In this document: positions 27,700 to 35,766 of the stretch, one piece after another
Position numbering within the stretch: the stretch's first letter is position 1
Layout of the letters: every line of letters starts with the position of its first letter
NCBI GenBank assembly: GCA_016794525.1
Contig: JAEUJY010000148.1
Span: 1-64,000 of the forward strand
DNA from: Myxococcales bacterium
Lineage (GTDB): Bacteria > Myxococcota_A > Polyangia > Haliangiales > Haliangiaceae
DNA length: 64,000 bases
Direction: 5' to 3'
Made by a program: the position numbers and the translations under genes
Notes under the pieces: generated by a model
Database searches by the model: none
What the model was told of the DNA's origin: nothing
Seen by the model: only the letters and a program-made list of their open reading frames with translations

Positions 27700-28851
27700 T
27701 CACGGCGCGGGGATCAGCTCGACCGCGGGATCGGCCGCCAGCCCGCGCCACGTCGCGCCGGCGTCGGCGCACTGCAACGCCTCGTCGAGGAACGCGGTGG
27801 TCGCGGCCAGCAGCCGCGGGTTGGTCGCGGCCAGCGGCGCGGCGTCGCCGCCGCAGCCGTCGCGACCCAGCGTGTCGAGCACCGGCGGCACCGCGACGCC
27901 GTGGGCCTTGGCGATCGCCAGCGCGCCGCCGCGATCGGCGCCCAGCGCGCACAGATCGCTGAACGCCAGGTGGCCGGCGCCGCGCAGCCCGACGAAGCGC
28001 TTGCGCGGATCGGGCGCGTCGCGGGCCGCGTCGCGCTTCGCCGCGTACGGCACGACGCCGTCGCGGTCGCCGGCCACGACCAGGAGCGGCACCTCGGGCG
28101 CGGCGGCGCCAGCGCCGGCCAGCGACACCATCGCCGCGACGCCGGGCGCCTCGCTGGCGGTGCCCATCAGCATCGCGCCCAGCGAGTGCCCGACCAGCGC
28201 CACCCGCGGCGCCAGCTGCGGCCGCACGAACGCCAGCGGATCGCCCGGCCCCGCCGCGACCACCGCGCCCACCACCTCGGTGGCGACGCCGAGCGGGAAC
28301 TCGACGCTGCCCCCGCCCAGCGTCTCGTACAGCCCGATGCCCGGCAGGTCGGGCGCGACGACGACGTAGCCGCGGCTGGCCCAGTGCGTGGTGAGCGTGA
28401 CGCTCTGCGCGCGGAAGCTGGCCGCGCCGTGCAGGAACACGATCACCGGCAGCGGGCCGAGCGTGTCATCGACCGGGAGGTCGCGCGCGCAGGCGCACGG
28501 CAGCCACGCGTTGTCGGCGTCGGGGATCTTGGCCGCCTCGGCCGGCGGCATGCGCTCGCGCAGGTCGTACTGCACCGGGGCGACGCCGACCTCGCTGCCC
28601 GGCCGCGCCGGGTACCAGACCTCGAGCGTCAGGCCGTTCAGCGCGACGGTGCGCGCGCCGACCGGGCGATCGCCGCGCCGGTCGCGCGGCGCATCCGCGG
28701 CGCCCGGCCAGCGCGCGCCGTCGCAGCCGACGTGCGTGGTGGGCGCCGCGGCGCTGACCGCCGGCGTGGGCGCGCCGCCGGTCGGCGCGGGGCGCGGGTG
28801 CGCGCCGCACGCGCACAGCAAGAGGGCGACGGCGACGCGGGCGCGGGGCAT
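27700..28851 (-). CDS. Alpha/beta-hydrolase lipoprotein
   Basis: The 383-residue product has a lipoprotein signal (VAVALLLCAC) and a clear alpha/beta-hydrolase core: oxyanion-hole block PVIVFLHGAASFRA, VVVAPDLPGIG, nucleophile GHSLGAM, acid in VVAGDRDGVVPY and His in GAGHLAFSD. The overall plan resembles dienelactone hydrolase or PAF-acetylhydrolase-type enzymes; the substrate is unknown. Start at ATG 28851 rather than further upstream because a TACGCT box (minus, 28859-28864) is 7 nt away and the signal begins here. Convergent with the CotH-like gene, 18 bp between stops. Confidence 0.85.
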   Translation of the reverse strand: MPRARVAVALLLCACGAHPRPAPTGGAPTPAVSAAAPTTHVGCDGARWPGAADAPRDRRGDRPVGARTVALNGLTLEVWYPARPGSEVGVAPVQYDLRERMPPAEAAKIPDADNAWLPCACARDLPVDDTLGPLPVIVFLHGAASFRAQSVTLTTHWASRGYVVVAPDLPGIGLYETLGGGSVEFPLGVATEVVGAVVAAGPGDPLAFVRPQLAPRVALVGHSLGAMLMGTASEAPGVAAMVSLAGAGAAAPEVPLLVVAGDRDGVVPYAAKRDAARDAPDPRKRFVGLRGAGHLAFSDLCALGADRGGALAIAKAHGVAVPPVLDTLGRDGCGGDAAPLAATNPRLLAATTAFLDEALQCADAGATWRGLAADPAVELIPAP

Positions 28852-28976
28852 CGCGTGGAGCGTACCCGCGAATCCGCCGCCGCACCGCCGCGTGTCGATT
28901 TCGGTGAACCGCCGCGCGCCCCCGGCCACGTGTCAGGGGAGCGGCGTCGACCGCTCGCCCAACACCGGAGCCACCG

Positions 28977-29570
28977 ATGAAGCCCACGATCGCCCTCGCC
29001 CTCTCGCTGACCACCCTCGCCGCCGGCGCCTGCGCCGAGCTCGATCCCGCGACCGCCACGTCGACGGCCGACCTGGTCCCGGCCAAGTCGGCGTGCGTCG
29101 GTTGCACCGTCACCGGCCTCGAGGTCGACGCCGCCGCCTATCCGGCCGGCACCTTCCTCGACTTCGTGCCGACCGCGACCACCACCGGCTCGGCCCACGT
29201 GCTGCTGGCGCGCCAGGGCGACCCGCACGCCACCGCCAACGGCGACGGCGACGGCACCGTCATCTGGGACATCAAGGAGGTCGGGTTCGGCGGCGGGCTC
29301 GCCGCGTACGACGCCGCCGGCCGCCTGCGCTGCACGTTCGCCAGCGGCCAGCTCCGCGCCGCGACCGGCACGCTGATCTATACGGTGGCGAGTGGCGCGG
29401 TGATCCCGGCCCGGACCTCGACCGCGCGCTACCGCCAGGTCGGCGACGATCTGGTCGACGCGCGCGGCACCGTCGTCGCCACCGGCGCGCCCGGCCAGGG
29501 TGCGCTCGCCCCCGTCATGCTCGCCGAGCTGGCGGCGGTGCTCGACGGCGCCTGCGGGGCGACGCCGTAG
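28977..29570 (+). CDS. Putative lipoprotein of unknown function
   Basis: 197 residues starting KPTIALALSLTTLAAGACAEL, a lipoprotein signal. The mature part is beta-rich with two vicinal-type cysteines (ACVGCTVTGLEVD) and further single cysteines (LRCTFAS, DGACGATP) that could form disulfides. No motif points to an enzyme. A weak ribosome site (CCGGA) precedes the ATG. Its downstream gap holds a hexanucleotide repeat and then the DAHP synthase gene. Confidence 0.65.
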   Translation: MKPTIALALSLTTLAAGACAELDPATATSTADLVPAKSACVGCTVTGLEVDAAAYPAGTFLDFVPTATTTGSAHVLLARQGDPHATANGDGDGTVIWDIKEVGFGGGLAAYDAAGRLRCTFASGQLRAATGTLIYTVASGAVIPARTSTARYRQVGDDLVDARGTVVATGAPGQGALAPVMLAELAAVLDGACGATP

Positions 29571-29645
29571 CTGACGCTTCCTCACCGGCCGCCGCGGAGC
29601 GGTCGGGCGCCATTCTCCGAGGAAGATCGCGAACGCGTGCGCAGA

Positions 29646-29681
29646 CCGGGCACGGGCACGGGCACGGGCACGGGCACGGGG
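29646..29681 (+). repeat. Intergenic (GGGCAC)n microsatellite
   Basis: Five GGGCAC units in the leader region before the DAHP synthase gene. The same hexamer occurs inside the Smr gene at 19976. Confidence 0.9.
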
Positions 29682-29693
29682 CAGGTTGACTTC

Positions 29694-29730
29694 GGAACGC
29701 CTGCGGCGTTCCTCGGCAACCTGCTAGGCT
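29694..29730 (+). promoter_or_regulatory. Hairpin and -10 box before DAHP synthase
   Basis: GGAACGCC/GGCGTTCC (29694-29701 with 29705-29712, loop TGC) forms a perfect 8-bp stem. TAGGCT (29725-29730) then sits 6 nt before GTG 29737. If the -10 is used, the hairpin lies upstream of transcription as an inverted repeat around the -20 to -35 region, so it could be an operator rather than an RNA attenuator. Confidence 0.4.
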
Positions 29731-29736
29731 GCGCGC

Positions 29737-31073
<1,337 letters not shown>

Positions 31074-31077
<4 letters not shown>

Positions 31078-31826
31078 CGCTGCCGCGCTGGATGCGCTAC
31101 TACGGCGACGCGGTCGTCGTGCCGGTGGCGCTGGTGCTGGTCTACGTGACGTTCACCGTCACCTCCGACGCCACCGGCGCCGCGCGGGTGTTGGCGGCGC
31201 TGTTCATGTTCGTCGCGCTGGCGATGTGGCTGGGCTTCCGCCGGCTGCGGGTCCACGCCGCCGCCGCGCGCTACGCCGGCATCGGCGAGCCCGAGCCGCT
31301 GCTGGCGCTGGCCGACGAGGAGCTGGCGCGCCGCTGGCTGTCGACCGGCACCACCTCGCTGCAGATCTACCGCGCCATGGCGTTCAACCAGCTGGGTCGC
31401 CCCACCGACGCGCTGGCCGCGCTGAAGGCCGCCGGCGTCACGCCGGGCAAGCGCAAGTCGCGCAGCTGGCAGCTGCTGTGGGGCGCCGCCGACGTCGAGG
31501 CGCGGACCCGGCTCGGCGACGCCGTCGCCGCGCGCGCGACCTACGAGCAGGTGGTCAAGCCGTTCACGATGCTGCTGCCCGGCCGCGGCATCGAGCTGAT
31601 CGCCGCCGAGTGCGAGGCCCGGGTGCTGCTCGCCGAGGGCGACGCCGCCGGCGCCAAGGCGCTGGTGACGCCGCGGCTCAAGGACATGCGGCTGGGGCCG
31701 GGCGCGCGCGCCCAGCTCTACGCGATCCTCGCGGCGTGCGAGGCCAAGCTCGGCGACGCCGACGCCGCCGACGCCGCCAAGACCAAGGCCCTCGAGCTGG
31801 CGCCGCAGTGCGCGCTCCTGCCATGA
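31074..31826 (+). CDS. TPR-like membrane protein
   Basis: GTG 31074 overlaps the DAHP synthase stop by 4 bp; ATG 31092 is an alternative start. About 250 residues: two N-terminal hydrophobic helices (DAVVVPVALVLVYVTF and RVLAALFMFVALAMWLGF), then soluble helical repeats (LQIYRAMAFNQLGRPTDALAALKAAG, AQLYAILAACEAKLGDADAADAAKTKALEL) of the tetratricopeptide kind. Probably a membrane-tethered scaffold on the cytoplasmic side. The next gene starts inside its stop (ATGA), so expression is linked to aromatic biosynthesis, perhaps only by operon membership. Confidence 0.75.
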
Positions 31827-32638
31827 GCCGCACGATCGTCATCGGCGCCGGCTACACCGGCGCGCGGCTGGTCGCGGCGCTCACCGAGCGCGGCGACGAG
31901 GTGATCGCGACCCGCCGGCGCGCCGCGCTCGACGTGTGCGGCGTCGACCTGACGCTGCCGTCGACCCTGGCCGATCTGTTCATGGCCGGCGACCGGGTCA
32001 TCGTGACCGCGCCGCCGATCGACGCGCGCGGCAGCGGCGAGCAGGCGCTGGTGGCCGCGGCCGATCGCGCCGGCGTCGCGCGGATCGTCTACGTCTCGAC
32101 CACCGGCGTCTACGCGCCGGCGGCCGGCGCCTGGGTCGACGAGGACTTCGCGATCGCGCCGACCACCGCGGCCGGCCACGCCCGGGTCGCCGCCGAGGCC
32201 GCGATCGGCGCCGCCCGCGCGTCGACGGTCGTCGTGCGCGCGCCCGGCATCTACGGCCCCGGCCGCGGCGTGCTGGCCCGGCTGCGCGCCGGCACCTACC
32301 GCGTGATCGGCGACGGCACCACCGCGGTCAGCCGGATCCACGTCGACGATCTGGTGGCCGCGCTCCTGGCCTGCGCCGACGCCGCTGCGCCGGCCCGGGT
32401 CTACAACGTCGCCGACGACGACCCGTGCCCGTCGGGCGAGCTGGCCGACGCCGCCGCCGCCGCGCTGGCGTTGCCGCCACCCCCGCGGGTGCCGCTCGCC
32501 GAGGTCGATCCCGAGACAGCCGGCATGCTCACCGCCGATCGCCGCATCACCGCCGCGCGCCTCAAGCGCGACCTCGGATGGGCGCCGCGATACCCGAGCT
32601 GGCGCACCGCGCTGGCCGGCGGCCTGTCGTGGTGCTGA
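31823..32638 (+). CDS. NAD-dependent epimerase/dehydratase family protein
   Basis: 271 residues starting SRTIVIGAGYTGARLVAAL, a Rossmann GxGxxG dinucleotide site. Other short-chain epimerase features are VYVSTTGVYAPAAG, PTTAAGHARVAAEAAI (where the usual YxxxK is not obvious), VRAPGIYGPGRG and SRIHVDDLVAALLAC. The layout resembles YeeZ-like extended SDR proteins, several of which bind NAD(P) without a known reaction. Third gene of the DAHP synthase operon, overlapping its neighbour by 4 bp. Confidence 0.8.
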   Translation: MSRTIVIGAGYTGARLVAALTERGDEVIATRRRAALDVCGVDLTLPSTLADLFMAGDRVIVTAPPIDARGSGEQALVAAADRAGVARIVYVSTTGVYAPAAGAWVDEDFAIAPTTAAGHARVAAEAAIGAARASTVVVRAPGIYGPGRGVLARLRAGTYRVIGDGTTAVSRIHVDDLVAALLACADAAAPARVYNVADDDPCPSGELADAAAAALALPPPPRVPLAEVDPETAGMLTADRRITAARLKRDLGWAPRYPSWRTALAGGLSWC

Positions 32639-32650
32639 GCGGCCGCGCTC

Positions 32651-32834
32651 TGCATCCCACGTAGGAGATCGCCGCGACCGACGGCCTGCCCCGCGTTCCA
32701 CGTGGGAGATCGCCGCGACCTCGGCGGGCCCCCGCGTCCCACGTGGGAGATCGCCGCGACCCGCGGCGCGCCCCGCGTCCCACGTGGGAGATCGCCGCGA
32801 CCCGCGGCCCGCCCCGCGTCCACGTGGGAGACGC
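32651..32834 (+). repeat. 41-bp tandem repeats with CACGTG core, 4.5 copies
   Basis: Core CACGTGGGAGATCGCCGCGA starts at 32658 (one variant base), 32699, 32740, 32781 and 32821: period 41, 41, 41, 40. Each core sits in a CCCACGTGGG palindrome, with a ~10-base variable GC spacer. The array fills most of the 320-bp gap before the acyltransferase gene; the rest of the gap (32835-32957) shows nothing recognisable. Confidence 0.9.
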
Positions 32835-32957
32835 CACCGAGCGCCGCACGCGCACGACGACGGTGAGCGCCATCGGTGGGAACGCGGGCCGGGCCTGGGC
32901 TGCGGGTGGGTTTTCGCTGGCGATCGCCCCGGATTTCGACTACATCGGACGACGGTC

Positions 32958-34097
32958 ATGACGATGATCATGTCGGAACGGTCCGCGTCGGCGCCAGGCT
33001 CGTCCCGGCCACCGACCTCGCCCAGCCCCGCCGCGGCTCGTCCGGAACCCGGACCGATCGAAGACGTCGACATCCGGCCGTACGTCCGGCGCGACCCGTG
33101 GCACCGCAAGCTGGCCCGCCGCGCGATCACGATGCCGCTGCTGCACGTGGCGGTGCTGCTGTGGTGGGGCGTCGCGCCGGTGGCGCTGCCGGTGCTGGCG
33201 ATCGTCGACCTGCTGCGGCGCCGGCCGCTGCTGCTGGCGCGCTTCTACCTGTGCATCGGCACGATCATCTTCGGCCAGCTGTGGGGCGCGTGGCTGCTGT
33301 TCGTGATCTGGCTGGCCAGCGGCGGCGGGCTGGCGTGGCGGCGCTGCAACCGCTGGTCGCTCACCGCCGAGGCGTACTGGGCCGACTGGAACGCGCGGGT
33401 GATGGCCGCCATCTACGGCATCACCTACGACATCGAGGGCACCGAGGTGCTGCGCGACGGCCCGTCGATCCTGCTGATGCGCCACGCCTCGACCAACGAC
33501 ACGATCCTGCCGATCGGCCTGGCGAGCCACGGCCACGACGTGCGGCTGCGGATCGTGCTCAAGGCCGAGCTGCTGTGGGCGCCGATCGTCGACGCGATCG
33601 GCCACCGCATCCCGTTCGCGTTCATCCGCCGCGGCTCGGGCGACGCGACCAAGGAGCTCGAGGTGGTGCGCGCCGCGACCCCGGCCTTGCACCAGCGCGA
33701 GGCGATCATGATCTTCCCCGAGGGCACGCGGTTCTCGACCGAGCGGCGCGCGCAGATCATCGCGAAGCTGCGCGACAAGGATCCCGCGGCCGCCGCCGAG
33801 GCCGAGGCGCTGACCCACGTGCTGCCGTTCCGCACCGGCGGCACGCTGGCGCTGATGGAGGGCGCGCCCGACGCGGCGCTGGTGTTCTGCGCCCACACCG
33901 GCTACGAGGCCAGCGCGCGCCTCGACGACTTCGTCGCGGGCGGCCTGTACCGCGCGACGGTCAAGGTCAAGATGTGGCGGGTGGCGGCGGCCGACGTGCC
34001 GACCGACCCCGACGCGCGCGTCGCGTTCCTCCACGCCGAGTGGCGCAAGGTCAACGCCTGGGTCGCGCAGCACCAGGTCGTCGCCCAGCGCAACTGA
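32958..34097 (+). CDS. PlsC-type 1-acylglycerol-3-phosphate acyltransferase family protein
   Basis: ATG 32958 begins TMIMSERSAS; nearby Met codons at 32964 and 32970 are possible. 379 residues: a Pro/Ser-rich start, two or three hydrophobic helices (LLHVAVLLWWGVAPVALPVLAIV, FYLCIGTIIFGQLWGAWLLFVIWLA), then the acyltransferase core with HX4D (RHASTNDT), a FIRRGSGD block and FPEGTR. These residues are those of the glycerolipid acyltransferases that make phosphatidic acid. The large insertion rich in Glu/Ala after FPEGTRFSTERR is unusual. No ribosome site is obvious. The stop TGA at 34095-34097 overlaps a two-hairpin element. Confidence 0.85.
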   Translation: MTMIMSERSASAPGSSRPPTSPSPAAARPEPGPIEDVDIRPYVRRDPWHRKLARRAITMPLLHVAVLLWWGVAPVALPVLAIVDLLRRRPLLLARFYLCIGTIIFGQLWGAWLLFVIWLASGGGLAWRRCNRWSLTAEAYWADWNARVMAAIYGITYDIEGTEVLRDGPSILLMRHASTNDTILPIGLASHGHDVRLRIVLKAELLWAPIVDAIGHRIPFAFIRRGSGDATKELEVVRAATPALHQREAIMIFPEGTRFSTERRAQIIAKLRDKDPAAAAEAEALTHVLPFRTGGTLALMEGAPDAALVFCAHTGYEASARLDDFVAGGLYRATVKVKMWRVAAADVPTDPDARVAFLHAEWRKVNAWVAQHQVVAQRN

Positions 34098-34173
34098 GTT
34101 CCAGGAGGTGCGTCGCCGCACCTCCCTCGGCGGGGCCAGGTCTCGCCAAGCCTCCCACCAGGACGCGAGACTC
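34096..34173 (+). repeat. Two-hairpin element copy B1
   Basis: Begins GAGTTCCAGG at the acyltransferase stop codon. Hairpin 1 GGAGGTGCG/CGCACCTCC (34104-34112 with 34117-34125, loop TCGC). A weaker second hairpin (GGCGGG with CTCGCC, one G-T pair) follows. Ends GCCTCCCACCAGGACGCGAG. Confidence 0.8.
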
Positions 34174-34191
34174 CGGCGCGCCCGTTGCTCG

Positions 34192-34272
34192 TTCCTGCGA
34201 GGGCGTATCGCCACGCCCTCCCCGTCGGGTCGTGCCCCGACGGAGCTGCTCCCAAGACCTCCCAGGACGCGG
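34192..34272 (+). repeat. Two-hairpin element copy B2
   Basis: Begins GTTCCTGC. Hairpin 1 GAGGGCGT/ACGCCCTC (34199-34220, loop ATCGCC). Hairpin 2 CCGTCGGG/CCCGACGG (34222-34243). Ends GACCTCCCAGGACGCG. Tandem with B1; the stems differ in sequence but keep pairing. Confidence 0.75.
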
Positions 34273-34311
34273 GGCGCCCGGCGCGTGGATCGGGGTCGGC
34301 CACGCGGTCGG

Positions 34312-35391
34312 TCAGCGCACGGCGAGGCGCAGCACGCCCTGCTCGCGCGGGCTGTTGCCAACCATCGCGACCAGCAGCGCGTCACCCGCCGGCGACCAGG
34401 CGATCGACTCGGGGTAGCCCGCGGTGTCGAGCGACGCCGCGCGGGTGCCGTCGAGCGCGAACACGGCGACCTTGCGATCGTCGCGCAGCACGCGATCGGT
34501 GGCGCGGTAGTTGGTCCACGCGATCGCGACCTCGCGGCCGCCCGGTCGTACCCGCAGCGCGCGGACGTTGCCCGCCACCTGCCACGTCCACGCCGGCTGC
34601 CAGGCGGCGTCGCGATCGAGCACGACGACGTCGGTGCGATCCATGTCGACGAACTGGGTCGCGACCAGGTAGCGGTCGCCGGCCCAGGCCAGCGCCTGGA
34701 CGTCCCGCAGGCCCAGCGCGACGGTCACCGGCGGCGCGTCGCCCGCGGCCGGCCACACCGACAGATCGCCGCCGTCGACCGCCGCCACCGCGGTCGCCGA
34801 GGCCGCGACCTGGAACCGCCGGCCGGCGTGCTCGATCAGCACGCGCTCGGTGGGCCGCTCGGAGTCGAACGTGAGCCGCACCAGCGCGCCGGCGCGGCTG
34901 CCGGCGGTGCCGCGCTCGCGATCGCACAGGCACGTGCTGGGCGAGTCGGCGCCGTCGATGATCGCGACGTGCCCGTCGGGGCTGATCGCCGAGGCCTTGG
35001 GGCTGCCGAACCGCCCGTAGCGGTGGGCCCAGCTCCACCCGTCGAACCGCGCGGTGCCGTCGGCGGCCAGCACCCGCGCGCCGGCGATCCAGCCGCCGTC
35101 GGGCAGCGCCGCCAGCGCGCTGTCGGTGCCGCCGACCATCACCGGCATCCGGCCGACCTCGCGCGCGCCGTCGTAGATGACCAGCTCGTGGTCGACCGCG
35201 CCGATCCACCGCTTGCCGTCGTGCGCGAACGCCACCGGGACCGCCAGGCGGTCGTAGCGGGCGACCTGCTTGAGGCCACGCACCGGACGCTGGCCCGAGC
35301 CTTCCTGCGGGGTTGCGCCAACCGACGGGGCGAGCCCGCCGTCACCGCACCCGACGACCAGCACCGCCAGCGCGATCCATGACGCCTTCAT
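34312..35391 (-). CDS. Lipoprotein, probable beta-propeller
   Basis: 359 residues: lipoprotein signal (SWIALAVLVVGC), then repeated WD40-like strand blocks with a recurring SPDGHVAII / SPAGDALLVAM / DGGWIAG pattern, each likely one propeller blade. Two cysteines (TCLCDRE) are inserted in a loop. No catalytic motif. The resemblance to the 8069 protein is in plan, not sequence. It faces the acyltransferase gene convergently across the tandem two-hairpin elements. Confidence 0.75.
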   Translation of the reverse strand: MKASWIALAVLVVGCGDGGLAPSVGATPQEGSGQRPVRGLKQVARYDRLAVPVAFAHDGKRWIGAVDHELVIYDGAREVGRMPVMVGGTDSALAALPDGGWIAGARVLAADGTARFDGWSWAHRYGRFGSPKASAISPDGHVAIIDGADSPSTCLCDRERGTAGSRAGALVRLTFDSERPTERVLIEHAGRRFQVAASATAVAAVDGGDLSVWPAAGDAPPVTVALGLRDVQALAWAGDRYLVATQFVDMDRTDVVVLDRDAAWQPAWTWQVAGNVRALRVRPGGREVAIAWTNYRATDRVLRDDRKVAVFALDGTRAASLDTAGYPESIAWSPAGDALLVAMVGNSPREQGVLRLAVR

Positions 35392-35450
35392 CGTCGTCGA
35401 TCAACGCACCAGCCGGCGCGCGGGTTTACCGAGCCGCCGCAACTCGGGCG

Positions 35451-35479
35451 TTGACAGCGACCGATCGGATCCGTAGATG
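35451..35479 (+). promoter_or_regulatory. Sigma70-type promoter upstream of the EF-G paralogue
   Basis: TTGACA (35451-35456), 17-bp spacer, TAGATG (35474-35479). Perfect -35 and acceptable -10 with ideal spacing, rare in this GC-rich window. Transcription would start near 35486, giving a leader of about 280 nt before the EF-G start at 35767. Confidence 0.55.
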
Positions 35480-35497
35480 AGACGTTCGAGGTACGTC

Positions 35498-35626
35498 ATG
35501 CCGCGCCGCTTCGCCATCAACGCCACGCCCCGCCCGCGCCACGCGGGTCCGGCCGCGTGCGCGCGCGAGCTGCCGCGGCTGGGCCTGCTGATCGCGGCCT
35601 GGGCGTTCACGCCCGCCGCTGGCTAG
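35498..35626 (+). CDS. Possible 42-codon leader ORF
   Basis: ATG 35498 lies 12 nt after the predicted start point of the sigma70 promoter and 5 nt after a GAGGT ribosome site (35488-35492). It encodes PRRFAINATPRPRHAGPAA and a hydrophobic end (LGLLIAAWAFTPAAG), stopping at TAG 35626. A leader peptide controlling the downstream EF-G gene is conceivable but unproven. The remaining 140 bp to 35767 show no other gene. Confidence 0.3.
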   Translation: MPRRFAINATPRPRHAGPAACARELPRLGLLIAAWAFTPAAG

Positions 35627-35766
35627 CCCGCGGCCGATCGTCCGTCGATCGCGTCCGCGGGAGATCGCCTACCACCGTCGCACCCGCCGGGTGCGCGCCG
35701 CCGTGCGTCCGCGCGACGCACGCCTCCTTCCCTCGGACCGCGCCCGCGGTCCGCCTCGGTATCGCC

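Noticed and set aside
32651-32834. CRISPR array
   Set aside because: Period is 41 with only ~10 variable bases between cores and those are similar to each other; no cas genes nearby.
35401-35610. Minus-strand small ORF (ending LSTPELRRLGKPARRLVR)
   Set aside because: It overlaps the better-supported plus-strand promoter and leader ORF, and has no ribosome site.
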